From contig NZ_KB235914.1 of the NCBI RefSeq assembly GCF_000332175.1, forward strand, positions 2,600,868 through 2,664,867: DNA of 64,000 nucleotides, given 5' to 3'. The stretch is from Pseudanabaena sp. PCC 6802 (GTDB taxonomy: Bacteria; Cyanobacteriota; Cyanobacteriia; Pseudanabaenales; Pseudanabaenaceae). Position numbers and translations under genes: made by a program. This document shows, one piece after another, positions 22,831 through 30,897 of the stretch. Below the pieces are notes generated by a model. It made no database searches. It was not told where the DNA came from and saw only the letters and a program-made list of their open reading frames with translations. Numbering within the stretch: position 1 is the first letter of the stretch; each line of letters opens with the position of its first letter.

Positions 22831-23767
22831 TTGATATCCATGCTTGCAGTTCCGGCTTGAGTTCTCGCTCCATCAAACCCTCAACCGCCTGTTGAGGAGT
22901 GATTTCTGCGTGTAAGAGACGATAGACATAACGCGAAACGGGTACGGTAATGCCTTCGCGGTTGGCTAGCTCGATCAGAACGTTGGCAGTATTTACGCCT
23001 TCCGCTGTACCCTCAATTTCTGATAGCACCCGATCCAGGGTTTTACCCTGAGCCAGACCGTAGCCAACGCGGTAGTTGCGGCTGAGGTTGCTATTGCAGG
23101 TAGCGAGTAAATCTCCCAAACCGGACAAGCCCCAAAATGTTTCGGGTTGAGCGCCAAAATAAAGGCCGACACGGATGATTTCCGTCAGCGATCGCGTAAT
23201 TAATGCCGCCTTCGCATTGGCACCCAATTGGAGGCCGTCGCATACCCCCACCGCGATCGCAATGACGTTTTTCAAAGTTCCGCCTAGCTCTACGCCTATG
23301 GGATCGGAGTTGGTATAGATGCGGAAATTGCGAGAGGCAAATACTGTTTGTACTAGCTGCGCTGCCTCGGGTACGGTACTGGCAACCACCGTGGCCGCGG
23401 GCAGTCCCGCCATAATCTCAGCCGACAAGTTAGGGCCGGATAGAACCACGATAGGATTATGGGGTAAAGCTTTCTGCCATATTTGCGATGGGGTCTGGCT
23501 GGCGATCGGGTCCAGTCCTTTGGTCGCGCTCACTAAAATGGCATTGGGTTTTACGTCCAGACCCTGCATTTGCGCGGCGGTCGCGGCTACTCCCTTCATC
23601 GAAACAGCGGATACGATCGCGTCGCGATCGCTAACTGCCTCTGCCAGTGTTTGCGAACTTTGGCGCGACCACAACGTCACGTTATGGCCGTTTGCCGCTG
23701 CTAGCTTTGATAGGGCCGTGCCCCATGCTCCGCCGCCAATTACAGTTACTTTAATTACCCGATCCAA
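22820..23767 (-). CDS. gpsA: Glycerol-3-phosphate dehydrogenase [NAD(P)+]
   Basis: 315 residues. N-terminal Rossmann motif VIGGGAWGTALSKLAAANGH (near residue 8), substrate/catalytic region GVELGGTLKNVIAIAVGVCDG (Lys near residue 170), then GLSGLGDLLATCNSNLSRN. Makes sn-glycerol 3-phosphate from dihydroxyacetone phosphate for membrane lipids. Upstream neighbour on the same strand is an FAD oxidoreductase 12 bases away, probably co-transcribed. Confidence 0.96.
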   Translation of the reverse strand: MDRVIKVTVIGGGAWGTALSKLAAANGHNVTLWSRQSSQTLAEAVSDRDAIVSAVSMKGVAATAAQMQGLDVKPNAILVSATKGLDPIASQTPSQIWQKALPHNPIVVLSGPNLSAEIMAGLPAATVVASTVPEAAQLVQTVFASRNFRIYTNSDPIGVELGGTLKNVIAIAVGVCDGLQLGANAKAALITRSLTEIIRVGLYFGAQPETFWGLSGLGDLLATCNSNLSRNYRVGYGLAQGKTLDRVLSEIEGTAEGVNTANVLIELANREGITVPVSRYVYRLLHAEITPQQAVEGLMERELKPELQAWISSDE

Positions 23768-23779
23768 GATACTCCTGAC

Positions 23780-25732
23780 CTACAAATTAAACGTGATGCC
23801 TTGCGATCGCATGTACTCCTGCAATTTGGGCATCAGACCCTTGGCAACAATCTCATAGGGCATTATGGCATTATTTTGCTGCTTAATCAGCCATGCAGCG
23901 GTTGTACCTGCGGCTGAGCCAGCGACCCATTCTCCTACATGTACCCTCGTCGCACCATTGACGATATGGCTGACCGCAATCGATTTGCCACCGATCAATA
24001 GATTATCGACTTTCTGGGGAATCAGGCTCTCCAACGGAATCGCAATCGGTCGTACTGAGTGTTCTGAAGTGGCAGCAGAGCTAGCTTCTCCCGACAGTTT
24101 GCGATCGCGATAGCTACAGCCGTGCATATCTACAGCATAGTGAGTGATGCCAACTGCAGAGGCACTAAAATCCCTTCCACCGGCAAGATCGATGCGAATA
24201 TCCTGTTCGCGGAGAAAGAACTGCGACTGACCGTAGGCGGGTCGTCCCAGGATACGCCTACCTTCTCTGATGTATGGATATATGCTTAGACCCGACTGCG
24301 TGGGCATGGGGGTATCCTGCCCGGAGAGATGCTTGAGCGGTACGCTAGTTTGTTCCATCAACCATTCCGAGAATAAGAACGCTCGATCTTCTCCATGACT
24401 GAGAGCTTTTACGTTTAAACCACCCAACCAATCCTTATCCTGCCCTGAAGCTAGGATTTCAGAACTTTTCATGATCGAGGGAGGATTCATCACACCCCAA
24501 TCATTACCAGGATTCCAGTTGACAATGGTCATGTCACCGAGAACTGGTGCATCCCAATTGGGATTATTGCGAGTGGTACTGATGATGCGGCGATAGTTGA
24601 AAAAACTGCGCCCTTCCATCATGGGATAATTACCAAAATTAAAGTCCTGGCGATGTTCTGCTTTGGGATATCCCGACTTAATCTGCGATAAACGCCGGCG
24701 GGATACTCCTCCATCGTCACCGATCGCCAGGACAAATGGGTATGTAAAAGCTTGGGTACAGTCAGGGTTATCAGCGCGTGCATGGGGTTCGCCCGTAGTA
24801 GCGAAACTCTCTGAACCAAGGCGGTGGGGAATATTTGCCCATCCCACTAGCTCGCCAGTGTCTGTTGCGTCGATTACGATCGCGCGCTTACCAGGCGGGG
24901 CTTGCAAGCGTATGGGAAACTTCTCAAATACATCATCGCTTTCCCAGGCATACCAGGAAGCAAGCTCCTGGGATAGCCTGCCTTGAGGGATATAGTTGCG
25001 ATCGCGTGCTTTTCGTTTTACCGCGTAGACCGAAACGATCTGCTTGCCGCTAGGATCGAATTCCACGCCCTTAAAAGCGGTCTCTGTCACCCAACGGCTG
25101 TTTGGCGATCGCTCCATAGCTTCTTGCAATAATTGTTTGGCAGCGGCGGCACCCGCTGTAGGAGCAAAGCAAAGATCCCCCACCCAACAACTATTCGTTT
25201 CTGCGACCGACTTATATCCCGAGTTTAGGAAAATTGACTTTGTCGGCAGTGAAGATTGTTGGGAGATCGACTGCTTAAAATAATTCCAGCTAGCAGAAAA
25301 TATCTGGTCTTTACGCATGAGTTCTGACTCGTCGATCGCGGATACCCCCTGCGAGCTAACCTGTCCGCCTAGCATGGGAGTAAGCTCGATTAAACAAGTT
25401 GTAGCGCCAGCCTGCATGGCATGATAGGCAGCAGCAACTCCCCCCAATGACCCCCCAACCACGATTACCTCGCATTCCCACGTCTCACCCCGATCGTTAA
25501 AATTTGGATTAATAGCAGGCAAATTATTAGAGGTGCGATCGCCGTTAGTCGATAAGAACGGCTCTGCATAACCAACGATTGCAGCCACTCTGGTGGCGAG
25601 ATTAAACCCGGCTACCAGGAAAAAAGCCAGAAGAGCTACTTTACCAAGTTTAGATATATACAAACGCGGGCGCTTAGCTCGGCGATCGTCAGCAGACAAC
25701 CCAGACTGCTCACCTTCACTATTAGCACTCAT
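23780..25732 (-). CDS. Membrane-anchored FAD-dependent oxidoreductase
   Basis: 650 residues. A basic N-terminus is followed by one hydrophobic span (residues 30-50, VALLAFFLVAGFNLATRVAA), then a dinucleotide-binding motif VIVVGGSLGGVAAAYHAMQA (near residue 87) of the FAD_oxidored family. C-terminal GGKSIAVSHIVNGATRVHVG closes the FAD-binding fold. The body faces the periplasm or lumen if the span is a signal anchor. Substrate unknown; family members are annotated as FAD-dependent oxidoreductases or xanthan-lyase-like. First gene of a likely operon with gpsA, SUI1 and sixA. Confidence 0.82.
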   Translation of the reverse strand: MSANSEGEQSGLSADDRRAKRPRLYISKLGKVALLAFFLVAGFNLATRVAAIVGYAEPFLSTNGDRTSNNLPAINPNFNDRGETWECEVIVVGGSLGGVAAAYHAMQAGATTCLIELTPMLGGQVSSQGVSAIDESELMRKDQIFSASWNYFKQSISQQSSLPTKSIFLNSGYKSVAETNSCWVGDLCFAPTAGAAAAKQLLQEAMERSPNSRWVTETAFKGVEFDPSGKQIVSVYAVKRKARDRNYIPQGRLSQELASWYAWESDDVFEKFPIRLQAPPGKRAIVIDATDTGELVGWANIPHRLGSESFATTGEPHARADNPDCTQAFTYPFVLAIGDDGGVSRRRLSQIKSGYPKAEHRQDFNFGNYPMMEGRSFFNYRRIISTTRNNPNWDAPVLGDMTIVNWNPGNDWGVMNPPSIMKSSEILASGQDKDWLGGLNVKALSHGEDRAFLFSEWLMEQTSVPLKHLSGQDTPMPTQSGLSIYPYIREGRRILGRPAYGQSQFFLREQDIRIDLAGGRDFSASAVGITHYAVDMHGCSYRDRKLSGEASSAATSEHSVRPIAIPLESLIPQKVDNLLIGGKSIAVSHIVNGATRVHVGEWVAGSAAGTTAAWLIKQQNNAIMPYEIVAKGLMPKLQEYMRSQGITFNL

Positions 25733-25990
25733 ATAAAAAACATCACAATTTTCTCAACACCGAATGCGAGCATAACATAGCTCCATTTCACAGGTCTATG
25801 TCTTTTACTACATTTCACGTCCCCGATTAGCGATCCAGCAATCTGCATATTTTTCGTGTAAATCGTCTGGACAATAGACGATCGCACCTTATAAAACTTT
25901 TCGGTAAGCGTAAAACTCAGAGTCTTAAAACCTGAGATATAAGCGACTCGTGCGATTTTAATCGCCGTAATCTTTAAGTTAGCTTTGCAC
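25733..25990. other. Intergenic between oxidoreductase and TnpB element
   Basis: AT-rich, no credible gene. It should carry the promoter for the minus-strand oxidoreductase operon. Beyond it the left end of the TnpB element begins, but its exact boundary is not clear. Confidence 0.35.
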
Positions 25991-26042
25991 ATTTTTATAC
26001 GAAGTATGCTAGCATAACATTGTAGTTGGTTAGGTCGAGCCG

Positions 26043-27269
26043 ATGATAATTTACGAGTTCAAGGTCAAAGGAAAAGACAAGCAATATCATGCAATAGATG
26101 ACGCTATTCGTACTAGCCAATTCATCCAAAATAAAGCTTTACGCTATTGGATGGATAACAAAAAGATTGGTAAATACGACCTTAATAAATATTGTGCTGT
26201 GTTGGCTGCTGAATTTCCTTTTGCCGATGAACTCAATTCAATGGCTAGGCAATCTGCTGCTGAACGTGCTTGGAGTGCAATATCTCGGTTTTACAATAAC
26301 TGTAAAAGGAAAGTTAAGGGCAAAAAGGGGTATCCAAAGTTTAAGAAAAACTGTCGTTCTGTTGAATATAAAACGTCAGGATGGAAGCTTTCGGATACTA
26401 GAAAAGCCATAACTTTCTCAGACAAAAAAGGAATAGGAACTTTGAAACTAAAGGGAACCTATGACTTGAATTACTACGATATCAAACAGATTAAGCGTGT
26501 CCGGTTGGTGCGTCGTGCTGATGGCTATTATGCTCAATTTGCAATTGACGTTAATATCACAGTCGAAACACAACCGACCAACCAGATAGTTGGTATTGAC
26601 TTGGGATTGAAATATTTCATTGCCGACAACAAAGGTAATGTAGAACAATCGCCCCAGTTTTACCGCAAATCTGAGAAACAGCTTAATCGAGCTAACCGCA
26701 AAAAATCCAAGAAGTTCAGCAAAGACAGAAACAAAGCTAACCAAAAACAATCAATCAACTACCACAAAGCTAGAAATAGATATGCCCGTAAGCATTTAAG
26801 GGTAAGTAGGCAACGAAAAGAGTATTGCAAGCGAGTTGCATATTCCGTCATCCAATCTAACGATTTGGTCGTCTATGAAGACTTGAATGTCAAAGGCTTG
26901 GTACGCCATCGAAATCTAGCTAAATCAATATCTGATGCTGGTTGGTCAACCTTTAGGTCATGGTTAGAATATTTTGGTCACAAGTATGGGAAGGTAACAG
27001 TTGCTGTTCCTCCTCACAACACAAGCCAAAACTGCTCAAGCTGTGGCAAGAAAGTTAAAAAATCTCTGTCTACTAGGACTCATGTTTGTCCACATTGTGG
27101 ATATGTAGAAGATAGAGATGTCAATGCAGCAGTCAACATTCTAAGACTAGGACTCAGTACGGTAGGGCATACCGGAACTTACGCTTGGGGAGATTTGCCC
27201 TCTTGGGCGATTGGTGTGAACCTGTCGTCTAACGGCGAGTCAGCGAACCAAGAATCTCAGTGTCTTTAG
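26043..27269 (+). CDS. tnpB: TnpB RNA-guided nuclease
   Basis: 408 residues, full length. RuvC-like catalytic residues: Asp 186 in VGIDLGLK, Glu 279 in VYEDLNVKGL, Asp 359 in EDRDVNAA. A zinc ribbon is formed by Cys 331, 334, 349 and 352 (CSSC...CPHC). N-terminal OrfB_IS605 helix-turn-helix (residues 1-60). TnpB uses an omega/reRNA derived from the 3' end of its own gene and the right end of the element to cut matching DNA. The stop codon lies inside the right-end hairpin. Confidence 0.95.
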   Translation: MIIYEFKVKGKDKQYHAIDDAIRTSQFIQNKALRYWMDNKKIGKYDLNKYCAVLAAEFPFADELNSMARQSAAERAWSAISRFYNNCKRKVKGKKGYPKFKKNCRSVEYKTSGWKLSDTRKAITFSDKKGIGTLKLKGTYDLNYYDIKQIKRVRLVRRADGYYAQFAIDVNITVETQPTNQIVGIDLGLKYFIADNKGNVEQSPQFYRKSEKQLNRANRKKSKKFSKDRNKANQKQSINYHKARNRYARKHLRVSRQRKEYCKRVAYSVIQSNDLVVYEDLNVKGLVRHRNLAKSISDAGWSTFRSWLEYFGHKYGKVTVAVPPHNTSQNCSSCGKKVKKSLSTRTHVCPHCGYVEDRDVNAAVNILRLGLSTVGHTGTYAWGDLPSWAIGVNLSSNGESANQESQCL

Positions 27270-27285
27270 ACCTGAGAGTGTCAAC
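27100..27285 (+). ncRNA. Probable omegaRNA (reRNA) scaffold of TnpB
   Basis: In characterised IS200/IS605 elements the guide RNA scaffold spans the 3' end of tnpB to the right end, and the guide is the flanking DNA. Here the scaffold would end at TCAAC (27285) and the guide would be about 16-20 bases from 27286, which is antisense to the 3' end of tatD. The hairpin at 27256-27276 is visible; the 5' limit is a guess. Confidence 0.5.
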
Positions 27286-28075
27286 CTAAGTTGAACAATC
27301 GATAAGCATTAGCAGTTGTTTGCTCTGCCAACGTTTCCAGTGTCTCACCGCGTAGTTCTGCCAACTTCTCAGCTACGTGCAAAACATAGGATGGTTCGTT
27401 ACGCTTGCCGCGCTTGGGTACGGGTGCCAAAAACGGACAATCGGTTTCGATGAGGAGGCGATCGCTACTCACAATCCTGGCGGACTCCTGCAAATTAGCG
27501 GCATTTTTGAACGTGACTACGCCGCTAAAACTGATATACATGCCCAAATCGAGAAACCATTGCGTTTCCTCTGGCGTTCCAGCCCAGCAGTGCATCACGC
27601 CACGGGCGGGGCGCTCGGGATTGAGGGCATTAAATTCTTGCAAAACCTCGCAGGTAGCAGACGCAGCATCGCGGCAATGGATAATTGCAGGTAAATCCAG
27701 ATCTCTGGCGATCGCCAACTGTCGACGAAATGACTCCATCTGCTCGGTCTGATTTTCCGCTTTGTAAAAATCCAGCCCCGTTTCGCCGATCGCCACTACA
27801 CGGCGATCGCTCTGAGCCAGTTCGCGAATTTGCGCCTCCATATCGCTATGCCACATGCGAGCGTCGAGAGGGTGCAGGCCAACCGCAAAGCTGAGTTCTG
27901 GAAATTTATCGGCGATCGACTGGATTTCTTGAAACTCACCAGGAGTGACACACGAATGTACTAATCGCGTTACCCCTACTTTTTGCCATCTCGATCTTAC
28001 GTCTTCTAGATCTGGTAAAAAGTCCTTGAAATTAACATGAACGTGAGTATCGACAAGTTGCATAACGTTTTGCAT
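27281..28075 (-). CDS. tatD: TatD-family metal-dependent DNase
   Basis: 264 residues (or 259 from [10 protein letters not shown]). Metal ligands: His pair in VDTHVHVNF, Glu in AIGETGLDF, His in PAIIHCRD, His in GVMHCWAG, Asp in [15 protein letters not shown]-barrel nuclease with 3'-5' exonuclease activity in characterised members. The stop TGA comes from the right end of the TnpB element (TCAAC on the plus strand), so the element inserted at the very end of the gene and supplied its stop codon with little or no loss of protein. Confidence 0.93.
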   Translation of the reverse strand: MQNVMQLVDTHVHVNFKDFLPDLEDVRSRWQKVGVTRLVHSCVTPGEFQEIQSIADKFPELSFAVGLHPLDARMWHSDMEAQIRELAQSDRRVVAIGETGLDFYKAENQTEQMESFRRQLAIARDLDLPAIIHCRDAASATCEVLQEFNALNPERPARGVMHCWAGTPEETQWFLDLGMYISFSGVVTFKNAANLQESARIVSSDRLLIETDCPFLAPVPKRGKRNEPSYVLHVAEKLAELRGETLETLAEQTTANAYRLFNLG

Positions 28076-28164
28076 TACCAGATAACAAAGACTTAGCTTA
28101 ACAAAGTGTAATGCTTTGTTAAGTTACACGCAATTGTTACGCTGCACGCGCAACAACAGTGAAG

Positions 28165-28383
28165 TCAAGCGATTTGCAATGTACTGGGTTCAGGAATAGA
28201 TTCATTTTCTGCTTGCCAAGCCTCTAAGTACATTTCGATTACTTCTTCGCCGTTTCGGATTGCCTCTTCACGAGTTTTGCCATAGGTACAAGGCATAACC
28301 ACAAGATCTGCAAATTCTGGAATCGTAACTAGGAAAAGCCGATCTTCATCAGACCACTGGACAATCATGCTATATCGGTTCAT
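28165..28383 (-). CDS. hicB: HicB-family antitoxin
   Basis: 72 residues: YSMIVQWSDEDRLFLVTIPE, then YGKTREEAIRNGEEVIEMYLEAW. HicB-type partial RNase-H fold, no added DNA-binding domain. Overlaps the HicA gene by 4 bases, second gene of the pair. Confidence 0.9.
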   Translation of the reverse strand: MNRYSMIVQWSDEDRLFLVTIPEFADLVVMPCTYGKTREEAIRNGEEVIEMYLEAWQAENESIPEPSTLQIA

Positions 28384-28616
28384 AAATTCTTATCTTCTCT
28401 AAGATCTTCTAGTTCACTTAATAGCTGGGCTAATTGCTTTTCTAGATAAATTGGCACGTCATCTCCATCTTTACCTGAAATCGTTAGTGTCTTGCGAAGC
28501 AAAGGATGCCGCCAGCGTTCATGACTACCTTTACCGCGTTTGGGTAAATACACAAATCCTTCACGCGCAATTTGAGCTTTCAACTCTCTAATTTTTCTAG
28601 GCATAGATTTAGCCAT
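28380..28616 (-). CDS. hicA: HicA-family toxin
   Basis: 78 residues with LKAQIAREGFVYLPKRGKGS, the active His in KGSHERWRHP, then TLTISGKDGDDVP. Precedes HicB. Distinct in sequence from the HicA at 5792, so it is a separate acquisition. Initiation may be at the second Met (MPRKIREL). Confidence 0.9.
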   Translation of the reverse strand: MAKSMPRKIRELKAQIAREGFVYLPKRGKGSHERWRHPLLRKTLTISGKDGDDVPIYLEKQLAQLLSELEDLREDKNL

Positions 28617-28684
28617 CTAATGGCAACTAAACCTTCAAAGTTAAGCAATTATAGGCGATCGCATATTTACTAGTTAGTGCAGAT

Positions 28685-29086
28685 TTAAGACGCTTTTTTG
28701 TGGGGTGTGTTTTTCTCCTTAGCTTCAATGGGTATTAGATGAATGTGTTTATAGCCTAACTTGATTTCAAACTCGTCGCCTGGGTTTAAACCCATCGATT
28801 GCGTGTAGGTTGCGCCAATTACAATCTGTCCGTTTTTATGCACGCTGACGCGATTAGTAGGTGCCCGTCCCCTACCATCTTTGGTTTGTTCTGGATCCAA
28901 AGAAAAGCCGTTGGCAGCAATTAGCGCTTCATAAAATTCTGTCAGGTTGACTCGCTCCTGGTTGTCTTTGCCACGGGAGAAATAGCCGCAGTATTTTGCT
29001 TGCTCTCGCTTTGGAAGATGGTTAACTTCTTTTGCTTTTTGGAGTAAAGCCTTACCTGTTAGTGGAACAGTTGAAATATCTGTCAT
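28685..29086 (-). CDS. Cyanobacterial AbrB-like regulator
   Basis: 133 residues: PLTGKALLQKAKEVNHLPKR, the YCGYFSRGKD segment, and a C-terminal AbrB-type swapped-hairpin region (NRVSVHKNGQIVIGATYTQ, LNPGDEFEIKLGYKHIHLIP). In cyAbrB proteins the AbrB domain is C-terminal, and cyAbrB proteins are global regulators of carbon and nitrogen metabolism in cyanobacteria. Stand-alone, its own ATG, about 100 bases from the neighbouring TA pair. Confidence 0.9.
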   Translation of the reverse strand: MTDISTVPLTGKALLQKAKEVNHLPKREQAKYCGYFSRGKDNQERVNLTEFYEALIAANGFSLDPEQTKDGRGRAPTNRVSVHKNGQIVIGATYTQSMGLNPGDEFEIKLGYKHIHLIPIEAKEKNTPHKKAS

Positions 29087-29172
29087 GGCTACAAGAATAA
29101 TAACATTTATTCAGAATAGCGAAATATTGGCACAATTGACAATTATCAACTGTCAATTATTAATTCATTTCA

Positions 29173-30282
29173 TCACCCAGGAAAATCGTAGCTAATAGTA
29201 ACAATACGAATCTTACCTTCTAAAGGTGCAAATTTACTTTCATAGCCTTTCACTGTTTTTTTGACGATCTCGTCAACATTACTATTCTTGCTTGAGAACA
29301 TCCATTTTTTCTCAATCTTGCCATCGGGTGCAACGATCAACGTGACAGTTACCTTGGTATTCTTGCCCTTTAGATCTAGAGATTTTGGTTGCTCTACAGG
29401 TGGTATCCAGTTAATCCCTGGCTCTATAGATTGCGATACTTGAGATACGGTAGTTTCTTGAGGAGAAGGAATTATGCGCTGTACGACATTTTCTTTGCCG
29501 TATTTAATGGCATATTCAGCATAGATTTTGCCAAACTGGCTGCGAAATTGATCCTGACTGAGCGTGGCACCTGCGGTAGCTGGTTCTGCGTTTCGCTCTG
29601 CGGTTGGATCGGCTTGCTTATCGTTTTTATTTTGAGATTCAGTTTTTTGGTCGAGGGTATTATCCGGCTGGGTAGTTTTTTTATTTGCGAGATCGTCAAG
29701 TTGGTCGGAACTGGGTTCGTTTTGAGATTCAGATTTAGGTTCAGTTTTTGGGGTAACTTTGTCTGCTGATTTTTTTGATTCTGCGGGTTTATTGTCGGGT
29801 TTAACTGATTTTTTATCCTCTTCTGACTCACTTTTTTTCGATGCGTTTTTCGGCAAATCTACGATCGCCGATTTTACATTTTCTGGATTTTCATTGTTCT
29901 GAGGAGAAGGCAGATCCTGTTTAGCGATCTGGGACAACTTTGACGGATTGGGAATTTTTTTCTGAGGTAAATTTACGGTTGGGACTGTGCCAACTACTTC
30001 TATATCCTCGGGAGACTTTTGCTTTTCTGTTTGCTTGAGGGGATTGGGTGTAAGTACCCAAAGCAAGGCATGTAATGTGGCTGAAAAAATTAAAAATAGC
30101 CAGAAACTATGCTGGTGAATTGCTAGTTTTAGCTTGCCAGTACCATAGTTGCTGTAATGCTCGACCTGCTCGACGCTAGATTTAGATCCGTTAACTTTAG
30201 AGCCATTAGATAAATTAGATCCATTAGATTTTCCTATATCTCCATCGCTTTGCTCTGTTGGCTTGAGTGGTTTAAACGGCAT
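29173..30282 (-). CDS. TonB-like energy transducer
   Basis: 369 residues. Cytoplasmic N-terminus, one membrane span (residues ~57-75, FWLFLIFSATLHALLWVL), then a long Lys/Pro/Ser/Glu-rich periplasmic linker (residues ~80-250) and a C-terminal TonB-like domain (VTVTLIVAPDGKIEKKWMFS, then YESKFAPLEGKIRIVTISYDF). It would pass energy from an ExbBD motor to outer-membrane transporters. Encoded downstream of exbD with an 88-base gap; exbB is not in the window. Confidence 0.82.
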   Translation of the reverse strand: MPFKPLKPTEQSDGDIGKSNGSNLSNGSKVNGSKSSVEQVEHYSNYGTGKLKLAIHQHSFWLFLIFSATLHALLWVLTPNPLKQTEKQKSPEDIEVVGTVPTVNLPQKKIPNPSKLSQIAKQDLPSPQNNENPENVKSAIVDLPKNASKKSESEEDKKSVKPDNKPAESKKSADKVTPKTEPKSESQNEPSSDQLDDLANKKTTQPDNTLDQKTESQNKNDKQADPTAERNAEPATAGATLSQDQFRSQFGKIYAEYAIKYGKENVVQRIIPSPQETTVSQVSQSIEPGINWIPPVEQPKSLDLKGKNTKVTVTLIVAPDGKIEKKWMFSSKNSNVDEIVKKTVKGYESKFAPLEGKIRIVTISYDFPG

Positions 30283-30370
30283 TATGCTCCATCCTTGTGA
30301 TAGAAAAATGATACTGAAATCGATCCAGATCGCAATAAATAACTTGTAGACCGAACTGCTAGCTTAGTTA

Positions 30371-30793
30371 TTATCGGGATTTGGACGTGGCGATCGCCAC
30401 CCGATCTCCTGCCACTCTCCGTAGATATTCTAAAAAATTTATTACCTGTTGATAGCTTACCGATTTGTCCTCTGCATTCAACACGATTAACCCCTGGGGA
30501 TATTGTACTAAATGTAATTTAATCCGTTGCTCTAATTCTGGACGTTGCAATACCTGACGCTCTATCCTGATTGCGTTCGTTGCATCAAGCGTAATTACCA
30601 GCATATCGGACTGGAGCGAATTATTCGATTGGGGTGGATTGCGAGTCGATTGCGGCAGATCTACACCTATGTTAGGAGGCTCCGATAGTCCAGCTGTCAG
30701 CAACATAAAAAATGCCAGGATGGAAAATACAACATCAAGTAGGGGGATAACATTTACTTCAGCACTTGATGATGAATTGTAATTGCGAATTTT
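30371..30793 (-). CDS. exbD: ExbD/TolR-family biopolymer transport protein
   Basis: 140 residues from the ATG at 30793, preceded by GGGTGAAG. MKIRNYNSSSSAEVNVIPLL, membrane span with the conserved Asp in IPLLDVVFSILAFFMLLTAG, then a periplasmic domain ending INFLEYLRRVAGDRVAIAT. The Asp conducts protons in the ExbBD motor. Likely operon with the TonB-like gene downstream. The upstream 24 codons of the frame look like leader. Confidence 0.88.
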   Translation of the reverse strand, partial: KIRNYNSSSSAEVNVIPLLDVVFSILAFFMLLTAGLSEPPNIGVDLPQSTRNPPQSNNSLQSDMLVITLDATNAIRIERQVLQRPELEQRIKLHLVQYPQGLIVLNAEDKSVSYQQVINFLEYLRRVAGDRVAIATSKSR

Positions 30794-30897
30794 CATGATT
30801 TCTTCACCCGAAAGCGCGATCGATAAAATCCAATCACCTTTAAGATTAGTACCTTTAAGCTGCAATTTAGACTGCAGGTTTGACTCAGAGGTTTTAA

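Larger units (their letters stand above)
25990..27285 (+). mobile_element. IS200/IS605-type element with tnpB only
   Basis: Left end region includes the perfect palindrome TATGCTAGCATA (26005-26016), as a subterminal hairpin. The right end has a hairpin at 27256-27276 (CTCAG, GTCT, loop, AGAC, CTGAG) followed by TCAAC, like the cleavage site TCAAG of IS608. No tnpA is present, so movement would need TnpA in trans. The left boundary is approximate. Confidence 0.75.

Noticed and set aside
25729-25992. An 87-residue minus-strand gene upstream of the FAD oxidoreductase
   Set aside because: Hydrophobic-basic mix without recognisable pattern, no ribosome-binding site, and it would occupy the promoter region.
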